NCBI GenBank assembly: GCA_040954595.2
Contig: CM082589.2
Location: 1,550,001 to 1,614,000, forward strand
Length of the DNA stretch: 64,000 bases
Source: Balanoglossus misakiensis
Taxonomy: Eukaryota > Hemichordata
Reading direction: 5' to 3'
Shown: in pieces, positions 1-14,100 of the stretch
Layout: every line of letters starts with the position of its first letter
How positions within the stretch are numbered: position 1 is the stretch's first letter
Made by a program: the position numbers and the translations under genes
The notes under the pieces: model-generated
The model's database searches: none
Told to the model about the DNA's origin: nothing
What the model saw: the letters and a program-made list of their open reading frames with translations, nothing else

Positions 1-4
1 CTTT

Positions 5-173
5 TTGAATGATCTGGACAGGATCATGTGTTTATTATTTGTAGTAATCACAGGCATTGTGACTGTCTTTATCAGTTACATTCAACTCATTTCAGATGTC
101 CCTATTTCAATGATCTGGACATTATTGTGTGTTGATCAGTGTCTTGGCATTGTGACTGTTATTTATATCACTG
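5..173. repeat. Imperfect direct repeat, about 104-bp period
   Basis: Two diverged copies lie in tandem. Both begin with 'aatgatctggaca' (about 8 and 112) and both carry 'ggcattgtgactgt' (about 54 and 146). The first may start outside the window. I see no coding potential or element ends. Confidence 0.5.
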
Positions 174-247
174 TATTGATGATGTAGTATACATGTAGTT
201 TGTTACTTGCAATTAATGCAATTACGGTTTTTGTTTTCTCTGTACAG

Positions 248-289
248 ATTCTGCTTCACAAGTGGTACTGCCTGAGGAATTCAAAACCG
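248..289 (+). CDS. Possible 42-nt micro-exon of an unidentified gene
   Basis: A strong polypyrimidine tract and acceptor (tttgttttctctgtacag, ending at 247) is followed 42 nt later by a good donor (gtaagat, from 290). The length is a multiple of three. In one phase (two bases in, one base carried out) it reads SASQVVLPEEFKT without a stop; another phase is also open. If real, it belongs to a gene entering from the left. It could instead be an untranslated exon or a chance pairing of splice sites. I do not recognise the peptide. Confidence 0.25.
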
Positions 290-957
290 GTAAGATTCTC
301 CAATGATTGCATTCCAATTTAGATCGCTTTTGACTTGTTTTTCTTCAATGCCAAAAGGAAAACTTTTGTGGTATCTATTATTCAGAAGATGCAGGATATG
401 TGTAATGGATTTTGCCAGTGGTGTGAGCTCTCTGTGTATAATGTGTGTGTGGTATACACATTAATATATTCTCAAGATATGAATATTTATTGAGTCTGGG
501 TATCATGCAAGTAAATCATAAAATGCAATGGAAACAGACATTTATTATTCATGTTAAGTGAGATTTTGTTTTATTAATAAATGCACTTTCATTAATTATA
601 GCAGTTTTAGCCTCTATGTGCTCAATAGATTCAATGTCAAAGGGTTCAGTCATGTATGAAACTGTAGATTGCAAATTGTTAATCGTTTTCTGTGTGACAG
701 CAACTGGCATGTGATGACGATCAGAGGAGATGAAATGATGCCATTAAAAGACAACTAGTGTTAGAATGACGTTTAGTTCGCGCAGTAGCCAGGTCATTAA
801 TTTTCCATTTTCTCGCATTGCGTTTGTCGAGAACTTAATGGTCTATAGATGTGTGTGGCTAGAGGATAATAAGTCGTGTGAAATCTTCAGTGTTGCAGGG
901 CCTCTGTTAACATTGCAAAATTTGGGAGAACCCTGTGATTGGTACTAGTCGTGCAAG

Positions 958-1052
958 TCTTAACCCTTTCACCCCCAGTTCCTTCTGTAGAGGTCCAACC
1001 TTACCATAGAAAGCAATGGATGTGGACTGAACCATGGCGGCAAAAGGGTTAA
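958..1052. mobile_element. MITE-like element of about 95 bp with 11-bp terminal inverted repeats
   Basis: The segment starts with cttaaccctttc and ends with aaaagggttaag, giving an 11-bp perfect terminal inverted repeat. On the reverse strand it contains 'gccatggttcagtc'. A similar start ('ttaaccctttcacc' followed by 'accatggttcagtc') recurs at about 22363 inside a neurocalcin intron, which supports a dispersed family. There is no coding sequence. Target-site duplications are not clear. Confidence 0.5.
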
Positions 1053-4000
1053 GGGCCGTGCATACTTGGAGATGTGACTGTTAACACATCGCAAAGCTAG
1101 ACCAATGCCAGTAACAGTGTAGTCCTAATATTAGCTATTCATGTTGTTAGTTTTATGCTTGTGTGCGATCACCACTGATGTAGCAATAATGAATAGGGTG
1201 AACGTCGTGTTTTAAATGCTGTGTTTGCATTCGATCAGCGGCTGGTCACACTCCACGTTGCTATAGTCTCCATTACTATTTATGATACCATGAAAGTGTA
1301 TTTTATATAGACCCAGCAAGGTCTTTAACCCACATGGTATTATTGGTTTTTCTCACCACATGTGTGATTTCAACTTGTCTGTGAAATGGGATCTATTGCC
1401 CATTACACGTTTGCCAGATTTGTGCCATTCCAACTACCTATAACATATAGTTTCTCAGTCACATCAAGCCAGAACTAGGGTTTTCCGTCCTAATACTTGC
1501 TTTTTTTATTTCTCGTGTGAATTTAATGTAGATAAGTACTGGGGATGGCGCATGGGTGGTGGCTGATTTTGGTGTTCAAGTTAAACTTGTGAAAATATTA
1601 CATAGAACATTTTCCAACTAATGATGATTCATTTCTCTAGTTTGCAAGCAATCGGAGAGTAACGAGCTTTGCACCAATTATCCAATATTGTACATGTCAC
1701 AGTTACTGCATGACCGAGTATTATGAATGTCCTCACGACTTCTTTCATGAATGTACACAAGAACTCATTCACACAAGCTTCATTAGGGAGGAGCAAAAAT
1801 AGCACACACACTAGTGACACACACGGCAGTACGTAGAATCAGTTTAAGGTCAAGCAATTTCAGTCTTTTATCTTATTCCCTTCATACTAAGTAACTCTCT
1901 TGGGTTCTCACAGGTGAGAACCTGCCTAAGAAAACAAATGAGTCTGTCACATGTAGGGAGGAAATCCTCCAGCCAATTCTCACATTTATTCAGAGCTGTC
2001 AGCCGAAAGTTTAAATTTTATTGTGCAGAAAAAGAATATACTGGCAAACTGAAATGTTTCAGATGGTTTAGTGAGTCATAATGTCCACGGAAAAAAAGTT
2101 ACAAGCTATAACACGCCCTCCACAGTTCAAAACGTGCATATGTACATGCATTGTGTTATACATGTAAACAAGATTGCAACAATTATGGCTTGTGACAAGT
2201 TTTCTGTTAGCGAGTATCATGTAGTTGTTCCAGTTGTTTCACAGACCAAAATAGTGAAATAATCATCAGAACCTATAGCTACTGCCCTCAACCAACAGGC
2301 ACCATGCCATCACCAGGTACTCTTCCATCAACAATGACAAGACTGTCATCAGTGATGATTGCTTTTTTTTATATCTTAGTCAAGTCATTACAGACTGAAT
2401 TCAGTTTGAAATTATTATGACCTAGGAAAATATTTCCTCCAGCAATTGCTAATTATTCATTTTCCGGAAAATATTATCTCATATTGTCGCTTGTGAAAAG
2501 ATTCATTTAGTCCTTGAGATTTTACTGGATTGTGTTTGTAGGGAGACTTCACCTGTGCAAAGGAGAGTAATTGGAAATAGTCAATATTCTCACGAATTTC
2601 AAAATTACAGGGTGAAAGCAGCAAAAGAAGAATAGTCTATAACAGCCTTGAGTAATAATCAAATATTTGTATTACAACATCAGAGCTTTGCCAACTTGCC
2701 TACTTTTGAAATTTAGCTGGCTACTGTTGAGCCAAGTTACACCCCTGCACCATAATCACATATCATATTTTATTTAATCAACCTTGGTGATTTGTTTACG
2801 ACTTTCATTTCAATGTACCTAATAACCAGCCGTTGTATAAAATTAGCAATTAAAATATTTTGGATATCGGCTGGTATCTTTTCAACTAAGCATAAAATGA
2901 ACAATTCCAAACTGTGAATATTCAGATGAAGATCCTTCAAAGGTGTCACAAGCTATAAGAGTATCATGCAACCTATCAAGCTCATTGCAAGGAGAGTGAA
3001 TTGCTCATAAAAGTCTTTAGTTCACACATCTTTATTTTAACTCACAGTGCAGAAAACGCAATGATAAAGTTTGATACTTATTTGCGTACACCCATGTGAC
3101 CTGTTATCTGATTTGCATAAACCTGTATGATCCATTGAACAAACAAAAAACATTGATCCAGAAAGAGATTTTCCGGGATTTTTTCCGTTAATGCACAGTT
3201 CAGAGTACAACTCCCTATTTATTGTGTCTCCTGCTGTACATATATAATAGAAAATCAGGGAGGTCTTCCTCTTCGGCTCTTGAGAGCGCTTTGTAAAATA
3301 TTCAACGGAAAACATGAGTTTTAATGGAATTTCTGTGTCATTTGAGTCATTACTGCATCAAATTCTCTCTTCAAAAAGGTACCAGATCTACCATTAGTAT
3401 TCAACTAGTCTCTGCTTATTGTCTCTATGAGTGATACACTCATCTAGAGGCGTTGCCTTGAAATTTCCATTGATGCTCGTTTTTTATGGCTCTCGTAAAT
3501 AAACGGCATTTCCTCAGAATTCAGGGTGTGATGTGTGTTAATTGAGGACATAGAAACTTGAATGTCTCAAAACTTGTTAGGGACACCCTTTGCTTGTTAT
3601 TAGCCGCACTATATTTTGTATTAAAAACTGAATACTATGCTAGACGTACATAGAAACAAACCATTGTATGTAGATTTTTAGGGCATTAAAACAACTGCGC
3701 GTATGATAATTTCAGTGTACCTGCACTTCCTTCTGCTCAATCAGGTTTTCAGTTGTCTAGCTATATGTCATGATTTGATTTCCTCAGTGATGGAAAGGGT
3801 TTAGGAAAGTGTCAATTGTTATACGCTTGTTAGTGGTTTCCATTGTTACAAATTAAACGCAGTTCAGCATCCACTGGTTATCGGGATCCATGAGAAGCAC
3901 GTCATCTAGAGTGAGGTGCAGCCCTAATTCATTTTCACTGCCTTTATGCACCGTTGTCATCAGTCACGGTTGAGATGTGTTGTTGCACATTGGAGTTAGC

Positions 4001-6607
4001 TCTACGGGCATTCAAGTGGAAGCTGATTAGCCGAGTGGCTACATTTTGTCGTCACCTGCATGCATAATGAGCTTGACATCACTGTAGCACAGCACCCTGG
4101 GAAATTGTGGAGAGTGCAGCCTGTGGCTATTCAAAACAGAGTCGGGTGGCGGTATCTCGCGTTTGCTTTCAATTGCCGAGCCGGCCATTGTCAGCTGAGT
4201 CAATCGTGTGTTGATATGTGAGCTTGGTACTGACAGCAAAGAGGTGAGTTCTCTTTTGTTCACCTAGGTCAATTGAATCACGGAAAAATGGTTTCAAAAT
4301 GCCAGTTTGAACTGAAAGAAAGTCTGGCCTAACAGGTGCGAAACATTACATACTGATTACCCTTGTGGCGTTCCACATTTTCATAATTATTCTGAGAAAG
4401 CTCCATTCACGAATCAGATACATTCAGCCTGCATTACTAGATGGAGTTTATCCCATCCATACGAACAAACCGTTATGAATAGAGCATTGTTGACTCTCGT
4501 ACCTGCATTTTTCAGATGGAATTCCATTTGAAATGCAAGTTGTTTGTACAGTGCCTGAAAACAGTGCACTCAGGAGAAAGTCTGCATGTAATATTGCTAT
4601 TCCGTTTGATGGTTCTGATGAGGTGAAGTAGACAATCAATAGAAATGTGCATAACACTTTGTTTGAACAGCCTACATCAAACAAAACCGACAAGTGGAAT
4701 TATGGAAAAAATACATATAATGCACAGATCATAGGTGCAATGCTGTAAAAAATAACCAAAACAAAGTAATTATCATTTAGATAAGATAATTAGTACTAAT
4801 TGCAAACTCATCAGCATATTGTGCAGTGTCATTATATTGACAATACATGCACATATTACAGAATTCATAGCATTGCCTGCTTAATGTAGCATAGCTTACC
4901 TGGTCAGGCATGACTGGTCACTGACTGTTTCATCATTGTATGCTGATTGTATATCATCCATTAGAATTGATTATCAATCACCATGGAGATAAAATACATG
5001 TCATTGAGAATACAGATAAGGTGGGCATAGTGGATGCTAATTTCTTTAAGTACAGGGACAGTTTTTGTTCTTGAGGAACAAGGAACTATCAAGGCTGATA
5101 GCAAACAAACCGGACGGCGTCATCGTCAAGAGAGCGATCTATTTATAAGTTCACTATTCTTGATATTGTAGGATTTTCACCATCTGGGGAATGTAGAGCA
5201 AATAGGAAACAAATATGCCAATTCAGTGGAGATTTCTTTGCATGCATTCACCAGCTGTCATCCGCAAAAGCAATATGCCACGAGAGATTTCTGTATCAGT
5301 GGCATTATCTTGGGAATTTTATTTTTGATATCTTTTATTTTTACATAAAAGTTATTTCTGTTCCTATTTATCAGTTTGTAGAGTGACTTATGAATGTCCA
5401 TTTGCACTTGATGTTCCAACACAGGGTTGTGGCTGGGCAGTTGTTTGGAAAGCAGAGTTTGACTTCTGTAAATGTGTTCCTAATTGAAAGCTGCCTTTGA
5501 CAGATAGGTGTATCTTTTATTTGATCGCACGTTTTTAAAACAAAACGCCAGATCATGATGCAACCAGAAAAGCTGTAAATATGTTAAGCTAATGCTGTGA
5601 TTTTCAGTATTTACACATATATTGACCAATTTTCTGATCCATTTTTCTATGCAATTGCTACTTGGATCACTAATTACGTGTGTTGCTACCAATGTATTGA
5701 ACTGTTTGCTTTTCAGTCAGGCCAAATTGCTTAACAATAGTGTTTCCATTAAGCATAATATCTAATGTACACATGAGAATTTCTCTATAGCGTTGAATTT
5801 ATTAAACTGAGTACATAGAAAGTCTTTTGATATAACACTTGAAAACTGAATTGGTTCATGTCATTTTATTGCAAGTCTTGGAGCAAAAAGGCACCTTGGC
5901 ATACATATGTGCAACATGGAAGACGTCTTATACGGTTTCCATCTCAACACATGATCAAACAGTGACGCAAACCGATCACATGTAGTGACGTAAAACTACC
6001 TCGCATAAAGCAAAGAGTGTGAGTTAGAAAATTAGATGTGGAATAGCTACCGGCAATTAGTCATAAATAACACAACCCCAAGTCTGAGTGCGGTCATACT
6101 ATTACAGTATTAGTCCCAGCATGTCTGCATTATTGTATCACGTGATGATGTAAAGCCTATTTCGACTGTTGGTATTTAGCTATAAATCTCTCATTGTAAG
6201 CTTTTAGCATTTATCTTGCGAATGCTATCATCTAGTACCGGGGGTAACCCTTTAAAAGTTGAAATGAACTAATACCTCCTGCTGTGCCAAAAGTCAGCTC
6301 TTAGTCTATAACACTCTTATAATATAATCAGTACATACATGTTGATATCAACATGACATCTGCTGCTGTATTTTCTGTTTGGTTATTTGTTCCTTCTGAA
6401 GTCTTATATATTTTTTTTCAGAGAAAGGTTATATCCGGTGCCATTTGTGTGAGTTAATAAGAGAGAGTTGTAAATTTCCTGATTAAGTTAAACATTCATT
6501 CAAGGTATCCTCCATGATGGACAGATGTTTTCTCCAATCTATTAGTCTAGACGTGTCTGGCCTTATAATTCGTCACTGGTTCTAAGCACAACTTCAGTCT
6601 ACCAGTA

Positions 6608-6663
6608 TTCTGTCCAAAAGGTAATTCAGATGGCACATATCCTGTCCAAAAGGTATTCAGATG
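6608..6663. repeat. Short direct duplication, about 41-bp period
   Basis: 'ctgtccaaaaggtaattcagatg' is repeated almost at once as 'ctgtccaaaaggtattcagatg', with a single-base indel. This is a local tandem duplication with no evident function. Confidence 0.5.
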
Positions 6664-7581
6664 TCTTGCCGTAGTAAGCTGTCATCTTATTCAACCTCAG
6701 TAACTTATTAAATATGTATCATTCAGAAAGGTGCGAAATGCTACGTGTTTACATATATTTTTTGGAACGAGTGTCACACAAATGTAGACATACAGAATTT
6801 TACCTGAAACGTACAAAATTATAAACTGCCTTCTTATCAAAATAACAATACATGTATGTGGTAATTGCCACCATTTTGTGTGTGTGCTTTAGAAAGCCTT
6901 AAGTGTTAGTGCATTGAAAAGATGCAACAAAACTGGAAGCATGTCCTAAATATAAAACACTTGCATTCACAATTCCTTCCAAATGCCTAAAAACTTCATG
7001 TTGACTAAAATGTACATGTAACCTGTATTTCCAAATCCATTCAAGCAGAACATTCATTTCCTGCACACAGTACAATTCATCATGTTAATCAACTACTGGA
7101 AAATGTGGTCACATAATCCACAATACCCAGCATCAAATTGACATTTACAAATTCATTATGCTCAATACACAATAATGGAATCATGCCCACTTAAACTTTG
7201 AAAAGCAGTGGAAAAGAAAAATACCTGGATTTGCGTCATACCAAATTTGCCAACTATTTCTCTTTCAAGTTTGAGATGCGAAAATGATTATTTGGATACT
7301 GCATGAAAGATTTCGCAAGTCCCTCATATTAACCACATAGTGAGCAGATTAATTGCACAGTGACTTGGCCATTATTTGCCAAATTATATTGTTTTTCCCA
7401 CTGGCAGTATGCCATCACATGTAACATGCTTCAGGCATAATGGTAATTCAGTTGCAGCATCAACACAACAGAAATAAAACACGGACTTGGTGATGTAACA
7501 GTTAATGAAATAATTTTGATCACATTATTATCCTTTAATTACTGCAAATGTACTTATTATGTATCTGACAGAGCTCTTAAA

Positions 7582-8142
7582 TCAGTCGATATATTCGCTC
7601 CAGTTAAATCCTCTTGGTTCCATTTCATGCGTCACTATATTGATTGATAAAATAGGTTTAGCAGAATGGCGATGTTGCAAGAAATGAACTTTGATATTTT
7701 TTACAGACCAAGTTTCTTGCAGATTAAGGTCAGTGTAGATCAATAGTTCTTGCTGGAAACATAATACATCGTGAAAACAACATATTTTGCATGTTCCTAC
7801 AGTCTTTTCTAACATCAGTTCGGAAATTGCAGAATGTGTTGTTTGTTCACATTTGCAAATCTTCAGCTTGTTAACATGTGACCTCCTACAGTGGCACTTA
7901 CACACTGCCAGTGGAAGTTGAACAGTATTGTTCATCTTCTCAATGACGGCAGTGTTCTTCTGCCTTGTTAATAATTGAAAGTGTGAAGACTGTGTTTTCT
8001 GGTCATGGCGTCTGAGTAGTATAATGGATGCTATCCGTATCCTTGATGCGATTGACATTGAATCGACGTGACAACATGAATCATGGCTAAGAATTGACCC
8101 TTTCATGGATGGTGCAGAGAAGTGTTGTAGAGGACAATTCAA
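7582..8142 (-). other. Unexplained 186-codon open reading frame
   Basis: This is an uninterrupted reading frame with an ATG start and 186 codons in AT-rich DNA, the longest single-frame ORF in the left 21 kb outside repeats. The predicted peptide is Cys/His-rich in its middle (a CKCHCRR stretch, then CKCEQ and CKICC). It has no signal peptide, no membrane segment and no domain I recognise. With about 6% stop codons per frame, such a length is uncommon but not impossible by chance across the window. It could be an exon, a decayed element fragment or noise. Confidence 0.2.
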
Positions 8143-11100
8143 ACATACAAAGTCCTAGTTCCCTGCATGACAGTAAAATCTCTCTGAATTATTCATTGCA
8201 TGGCAGGAACTTAAGGAAAAGAGAAGCTTACATTCGAATATTGCAGTTCAAATGTTGAATTTATCAGGATAAGTTATAAGACATAAATTTGAGTATTCGG
8301 GGTTCAGTTTATAAAACTGTTTATCACTATTGGTGACTACATTTAAAAAATTAATAATTTCTCTTCTCATAAACACTACAAACATTTTCTTTAGCTGCAA
8401 GGTTTATATTCAGGAGCTATACATCATACAATTTCTGTAACAGTGTCAAAAATCTTGACTAGATATCCCCTTTGGGCCTTCAGTAAAGGCTGGTAGTTAG
8501 ACCCACGGGTACTATCCTTCATGACCTATGAACTTTATCAGGAACTCATTGGAATCTTGACAACTGAGTGAGTATTGTTTCTATTGAATGTCACAAGGTG
8601 AATATCCATCACCTCATGCCCATGCCTTTGAAGCAAAGAGGAAACATTCTCTTTTTCATATACATTGTATGAAAAACAGCTATCAGTATTAAAATGAACA
8701 AATGGAAAGCTTGGCTGGTATCTGGCTTCAGAAATTCAATGAAAGACTTTTATTAATTCAATTTTCATTAAGTAGAACATACATTTGAACAACTTATGAC
8801 CGACATATCTGGTTTCAGTGAGTTTTAAATGTGCACACTTAATTAATTTCTTCCAGATTTTCTTTCATTTCATAAATATTGAAATACCATTCGAAAAGAC
8901 ATTTGATAAAAAAATCAATACTGGTCATATGAAAAACCTGTCAACTGAGAAACCATATAAATTAACCTTGAGTTTCTTAATTGTACCAAGACTGGTATAA
9001 TCATTTCCATGGTGATGTTATTAATAATATTTATCATAGATGTAGGTTGTAGCTGGTAGCAGGGTCAATCCACTTTGTTTTGTTTTTATGCCTCTCTGTA
9101 CAACATTTGAAATTAATATCATGAAAACAAATCCACCTTTAATATTTGGTTTAAATTGTTAATGAAAATGTCATTGTTGTAGATTGAAACTGAAGCCCCA
9201 TGATTGTTGGGTAGTCACGATGCACTGTATTCAGGTCCATTAAGCATTGATTGAGATGAAAAGTCAGTGGAATTGAGAGAGATCTAGAGAAAGCAGTTGG
9301 AACTTAGAACAGTCACATCTCCAAGTATTCATGTACCTATAATCAAGGGAAATATTACCATTCAAGTAATAAGATAGGCATATCCTTAGTCACACTACTT
9401 TTTAAAGTGGAAGGCGGTACCTGTGTGAGGCATCAAGATTATAATTTATTGATGAAACAATCAAATGTTATCTGAAATGCAGATAGCAAGACACCTTATC
9501 TGTGCGTGTTGTCAGACCTGTCATTCTAGGGAATTGTTCAAGATTGGCCAGAGATTTCTCGGTATGTCAGATGTATTAGCCGTGAGCCACTCCTAGGTTC
9601 TCTAGAAGTTCCGCGAGAAGACGAAACTACAAAGGGCAGCCGTCTTGCGAAGTTCTGCGACAGGACGCAATTGCAAAGAACAGCCGTCCACAAGGGAGGG
9701 TTATACGCAAATGTCAGAGCATATCTGTAAACACCCACTCACCAACAAATTACAATGTGATTGTGACGGTGGTTATACTGCACAAGTTGCATGTCCATGA
9801 ACTCTCACATTCAAAATTCTGATCGTATATCCAGTATTTCAGTTGCAACAGAGAAACCTGTGGTAAAAGCCAATGTCCGACATCTTTTATGTATGTACCA
9901 TCTAAGGAGGTATACCCGTAGCCATTGACATTGACACACTGTTGGGACTCCTGTAATCAGTATACCTGTACATGTAGGTTGTTCAAAGTGTTATTCCCTG
10001 TTCAGTGGATTGAAGGTTATAGTGAAGATGGGGCAGTGATTCTAATCAGTCTCTGTCCAGGTTCTTTCCTTTGTTTTGAAAGATCAATACCAGATTGCAA
10101 ATATTGAGTTTGAGTTTGCGAGACAAGAGAGTACAACCAGAGAGTTCATACCAAATGCACATAACATTGCTGGCTGGCTGTAAGTCGATAAATACATTCC
10201 ATCATGGTACAAGACCTTCATGTGTTCTCTCATTATTAGGAAGTTATGAGTTTCACAAAGATAAATTGTTTGTCAAGGACAATGCAGATTGGCATTGTGG
10301 ATGTGATTAATCAAATTCCTTGTTATTCCCTTGAGATCCTGCAAGCATTAAATAGTGATAATGTTTGTTTTCAATTATGTTTTGACATCTCCAAGACATT
10401 GCCGTTAATGATTGATGTAGCTATATTTCCCCCAATATAATTGATAGTGAGTTGTGACCCCATAGAAAGCACTTAATGGTATCCCATAATAGTTTCCCTT
10501 CTTTGTCCTTTGCTGACTGTTTCATTGCTCATTTATAAAAGAGGGAAACTTTCAAGATGAAATGGCTTTTAAAAATTTGCAAAATCAAAGGACATAAGAA
10601 ATGGTATTTCTGATGTGTGTATTTCAACCTGGATGAATGTTTTGCCAGGCCCAAGCTCGCGATCAACATTTTCACCTTAAAAATTTCATAGCGCTGTCAA
10701 TGCATAATAAATTGTTGCCAACCACATCATATTTATACAACGTATAGAAATTAAAATGCATAGGCATCAAATATATATAGATTCAATTGTTGTGACATCA
10801 ATGGGTTCCTTTCCGTGGATCAAACCTGTTTGTGTGCCACAGGATGCTGAATGTGGTGTATTTTATTAAAGTGGAAGGTTTGATAGAAAGTGACATCAAT
10901 CTTTGAAAGCAGGCATGTATTTTTGTGCAACACTATCAATAGATGTCAGTTTGCATTCACGTGTAGTCATTAGCGAATGCTTTATTGTTTGTAGGTTGGC
11001 ATTGTGACTGTTAGTGCAGCTGCACCATCTAACAGTGGTGAGATTAACAGAAGTCACTAACCTCACTTACTGTAGAACTGTACTTCTAAAAATAATGGCA

Positions 11101-14100
11101 GAAGGTCAGCAAGAGAATCACACAAACTCTTGGCAACAAATAGAAATGGCAAGTTCTTTCTTGAATGATTCCTCTCTGCCAGCTCTGGCACAATAGAAGA
11201 GGAAGAAAGAATACCGTATTTTGCGTGCAAATCAGCGATCTACTGTTGAATTAATGTTACGTAGTAAAACTTGCTATTATTGGGAGGTACCGTACAAAGC
11301 AAAGCATGTGATGTGACACATATAGTATAGTACATTTCCGAGTATGGCCAGAATATTTGCACTTTGACCTCTAATAGTGAACACGATTCCAAATTTTGTT
11401 TCATTAGATTTTAAAGAAAACAATTGTGTCTTTAAAATTCATGGATATACCATCATATGATTGTGAAGGTTTTCAGTTGTTCCATCTGATCTGATTATCA
11501 AATCAATGAAGAATAAGAGCAGGATTTCTACACAGGTATATCTTAGTTAATTTGCAGTCTAGACAAGGTAGCCCTGGAGATGTGCCTGTCACTTAGTTTG
11601 ATGTGATTGCCATGGCGTCACTCGACAGGAACACACACTGTCCGAGGATTTTCAATGATGCTTTTACACCCTGCAGACCACAATACACTCAGCATGTCAT
11701 TCAGAAAGTATCAACATGTTGATGTTATGTGTGTGAATAGCAGGACTTGTGACTGTTTATGTTTCCAGTCCAGGCTCTGGCTGATGATGGCATTGCAGAA
11801 CCAAAGGGAACCAGTGTCACCTGGTGGACCAATAATAACTAAATTGAAATCACTACAAATCTCACATCACTTTGCAAGATCACACTCACAGAAATGCAAT
11901 GAAATCATAATCATCTCGACGAAAATCTACTCAATCAAACAAGTAGATTGAAATATTAATTTTTTATTCCAAGTTTAGATTAAAATCAAATATAGCAGAA
12001 GTTTGATAGTTGAGGGTATAATTGAACACGATTTTCCTATTAGAATGATCTATCCTGAGAACTCTAAGGAAGTGTTGATTGATAACTATACAAACAGAGG
12101 CAATTAAGTAAATAATGACTTCATTACTTGCTGGAAACACTTGGATTAGGAGATTGGAAAATGGTCTTTCTGTATTTGTGCAGCATATCAATCTCATAGC
12201 TCACCCTTAGTCATGTTTTTCCAGTACTGAAAGATAGAGACTGCTTTGCCAGTGAAAAGTGTGTGTCACACAAATAGCATTTTTTTATCCATTGCAAATA
12301 TCAAGGTGTAAATTGTATCTGACCTTCAACTTGAGAATCAATCAGAGACTGAGAAGAGAAACGGCTAGATCAAGGTCATTTGAATTCATCTCACCTAACA
12401 GCTGTTACTAGATATATATCATTTAACTAATCTATATAATAATAGTTTCTCTGTAAAGTATATGTAAATAGACACAATTTATGATATATGTGATAGCAAT
12501 CTGTTTTCCCTATAACCAGTACAGGTCTGTCATAACAAGAACCCTTAAATGAAAGAAACAACAGATTTTCATGACAGCCACTTTTTATTTGGATCGAATT
12601 GTCACTGACACATGCAGAGATAAAGTGTATCTGTAAGCTCTGATATGTTTTCCAATCCTTTTTGACCTGTGTAATGGTTACAGTATATACACATGCAGGG
12701 GAAGATAGAATGAGTTTTTCTGACCGTCTAAAGGATTGTCTCTCTCTATGAAGGCCAACAAGTCATGACTGAAAGAATTTGTCTACTTTCTGTGATGAAA
12801 GATTTCAATGGACTGTACAGGAATGTTAAAGAGACTAGTCAAAACAAGGAGTGAGTGAAGAAAAGAAGTGAATGGTGAAGTGTGATTGTGTGTGTGGTTT
12901 TGCCATAGCAGACTAATGGCTGTGGAACCAATTTGATGGGTTGGATGAATGACATGTAGGATGGAAAAAGTACTGAAATCTCAGCCTCTGTTCAACATTT
13001 TCTGTTTCCATTCAGTAGCCATAAATTGCAACATGTTCATAGATTGACTGTAATGGTATTTCGCTCATTTGTTGATTGCGTGGCGTCAGAAACGTTGGCT
13101 TGACAACCACCGAGAGATTGGAGAGTAAATTGACCAGGTCTTCGGAAGAGGATTTACTGAGGGGAATTAAATAATTGGCTTTGTCATTTTACGCAATATT
13201 CGCTTCCAACTTAGATTTAGATGGATAATGTCTGAACTCTTTACAAGATGTTTATCTTGTCACATAATTGTAGTATGGATGTTCTGTCTACATTTATAGA
13301 GTGAAGTGTGTAGTCAGTAAATCCTAGTGGTGATTTGGTCAAATATGCATTTAAAACTAATCAATCAAAGGTACCGATTTTTTTTGGTCAAAACATGTTT
13401 TCTCTGTGAAAGAAAGAAAAAATCTATGATTGATTAATCTAAAAACACAGCAACTAACTAATCTTACACCACATTTCAATCATAAACAAAGGCCTACCAA
13501 TATAAAAAAACAAACACATGTGCATGAGTAAGAACTGAAAAAGACGGAGACTGCAGACAGCTGCTCGAAGAACCAGATGCAGATTTTAAAACTTCATTGT
13601 TGTTAAGACACAATATCACCCGTGGTTTCTTAAGTTTTATAGCTATGAAATCATTGCAAAGAGGTAATAATACAGCCATAAAAGTCATTCTAGTCTGACT
13701 TTCATGCAAATCATAAATGTTATAGATGCAAGTTTTGCATGGGCTTAAATTTGTCCTAGTTCCCAGATCATCCATTAAACTGATATTTATAGAGTGAATA
13801 AAGTTATAGTACGATTTTAGTAGGATTGGTAATTCCTCTTGGGAGGGGGTATAAGCTCAAAACTAACACCAGTGAATTTTGCTGTTTGTGCTCAGAATAT
13901 ACATATTATGGTATGACCAGTGATTTAACTGTTTCCAAGATTTTGTTTACATGCAAGATGTCTACCAGATGTAATTCTGATGAAAAGTCTTTGCATAAGA
14001 TTACCATTTAGTTCTCCAAGACATGCACTTTTTAAATTTACATGGATTGGGATATTTCGTATTCAGCAACAGATTGTTTTGGTCTAATGGTATGATGATT

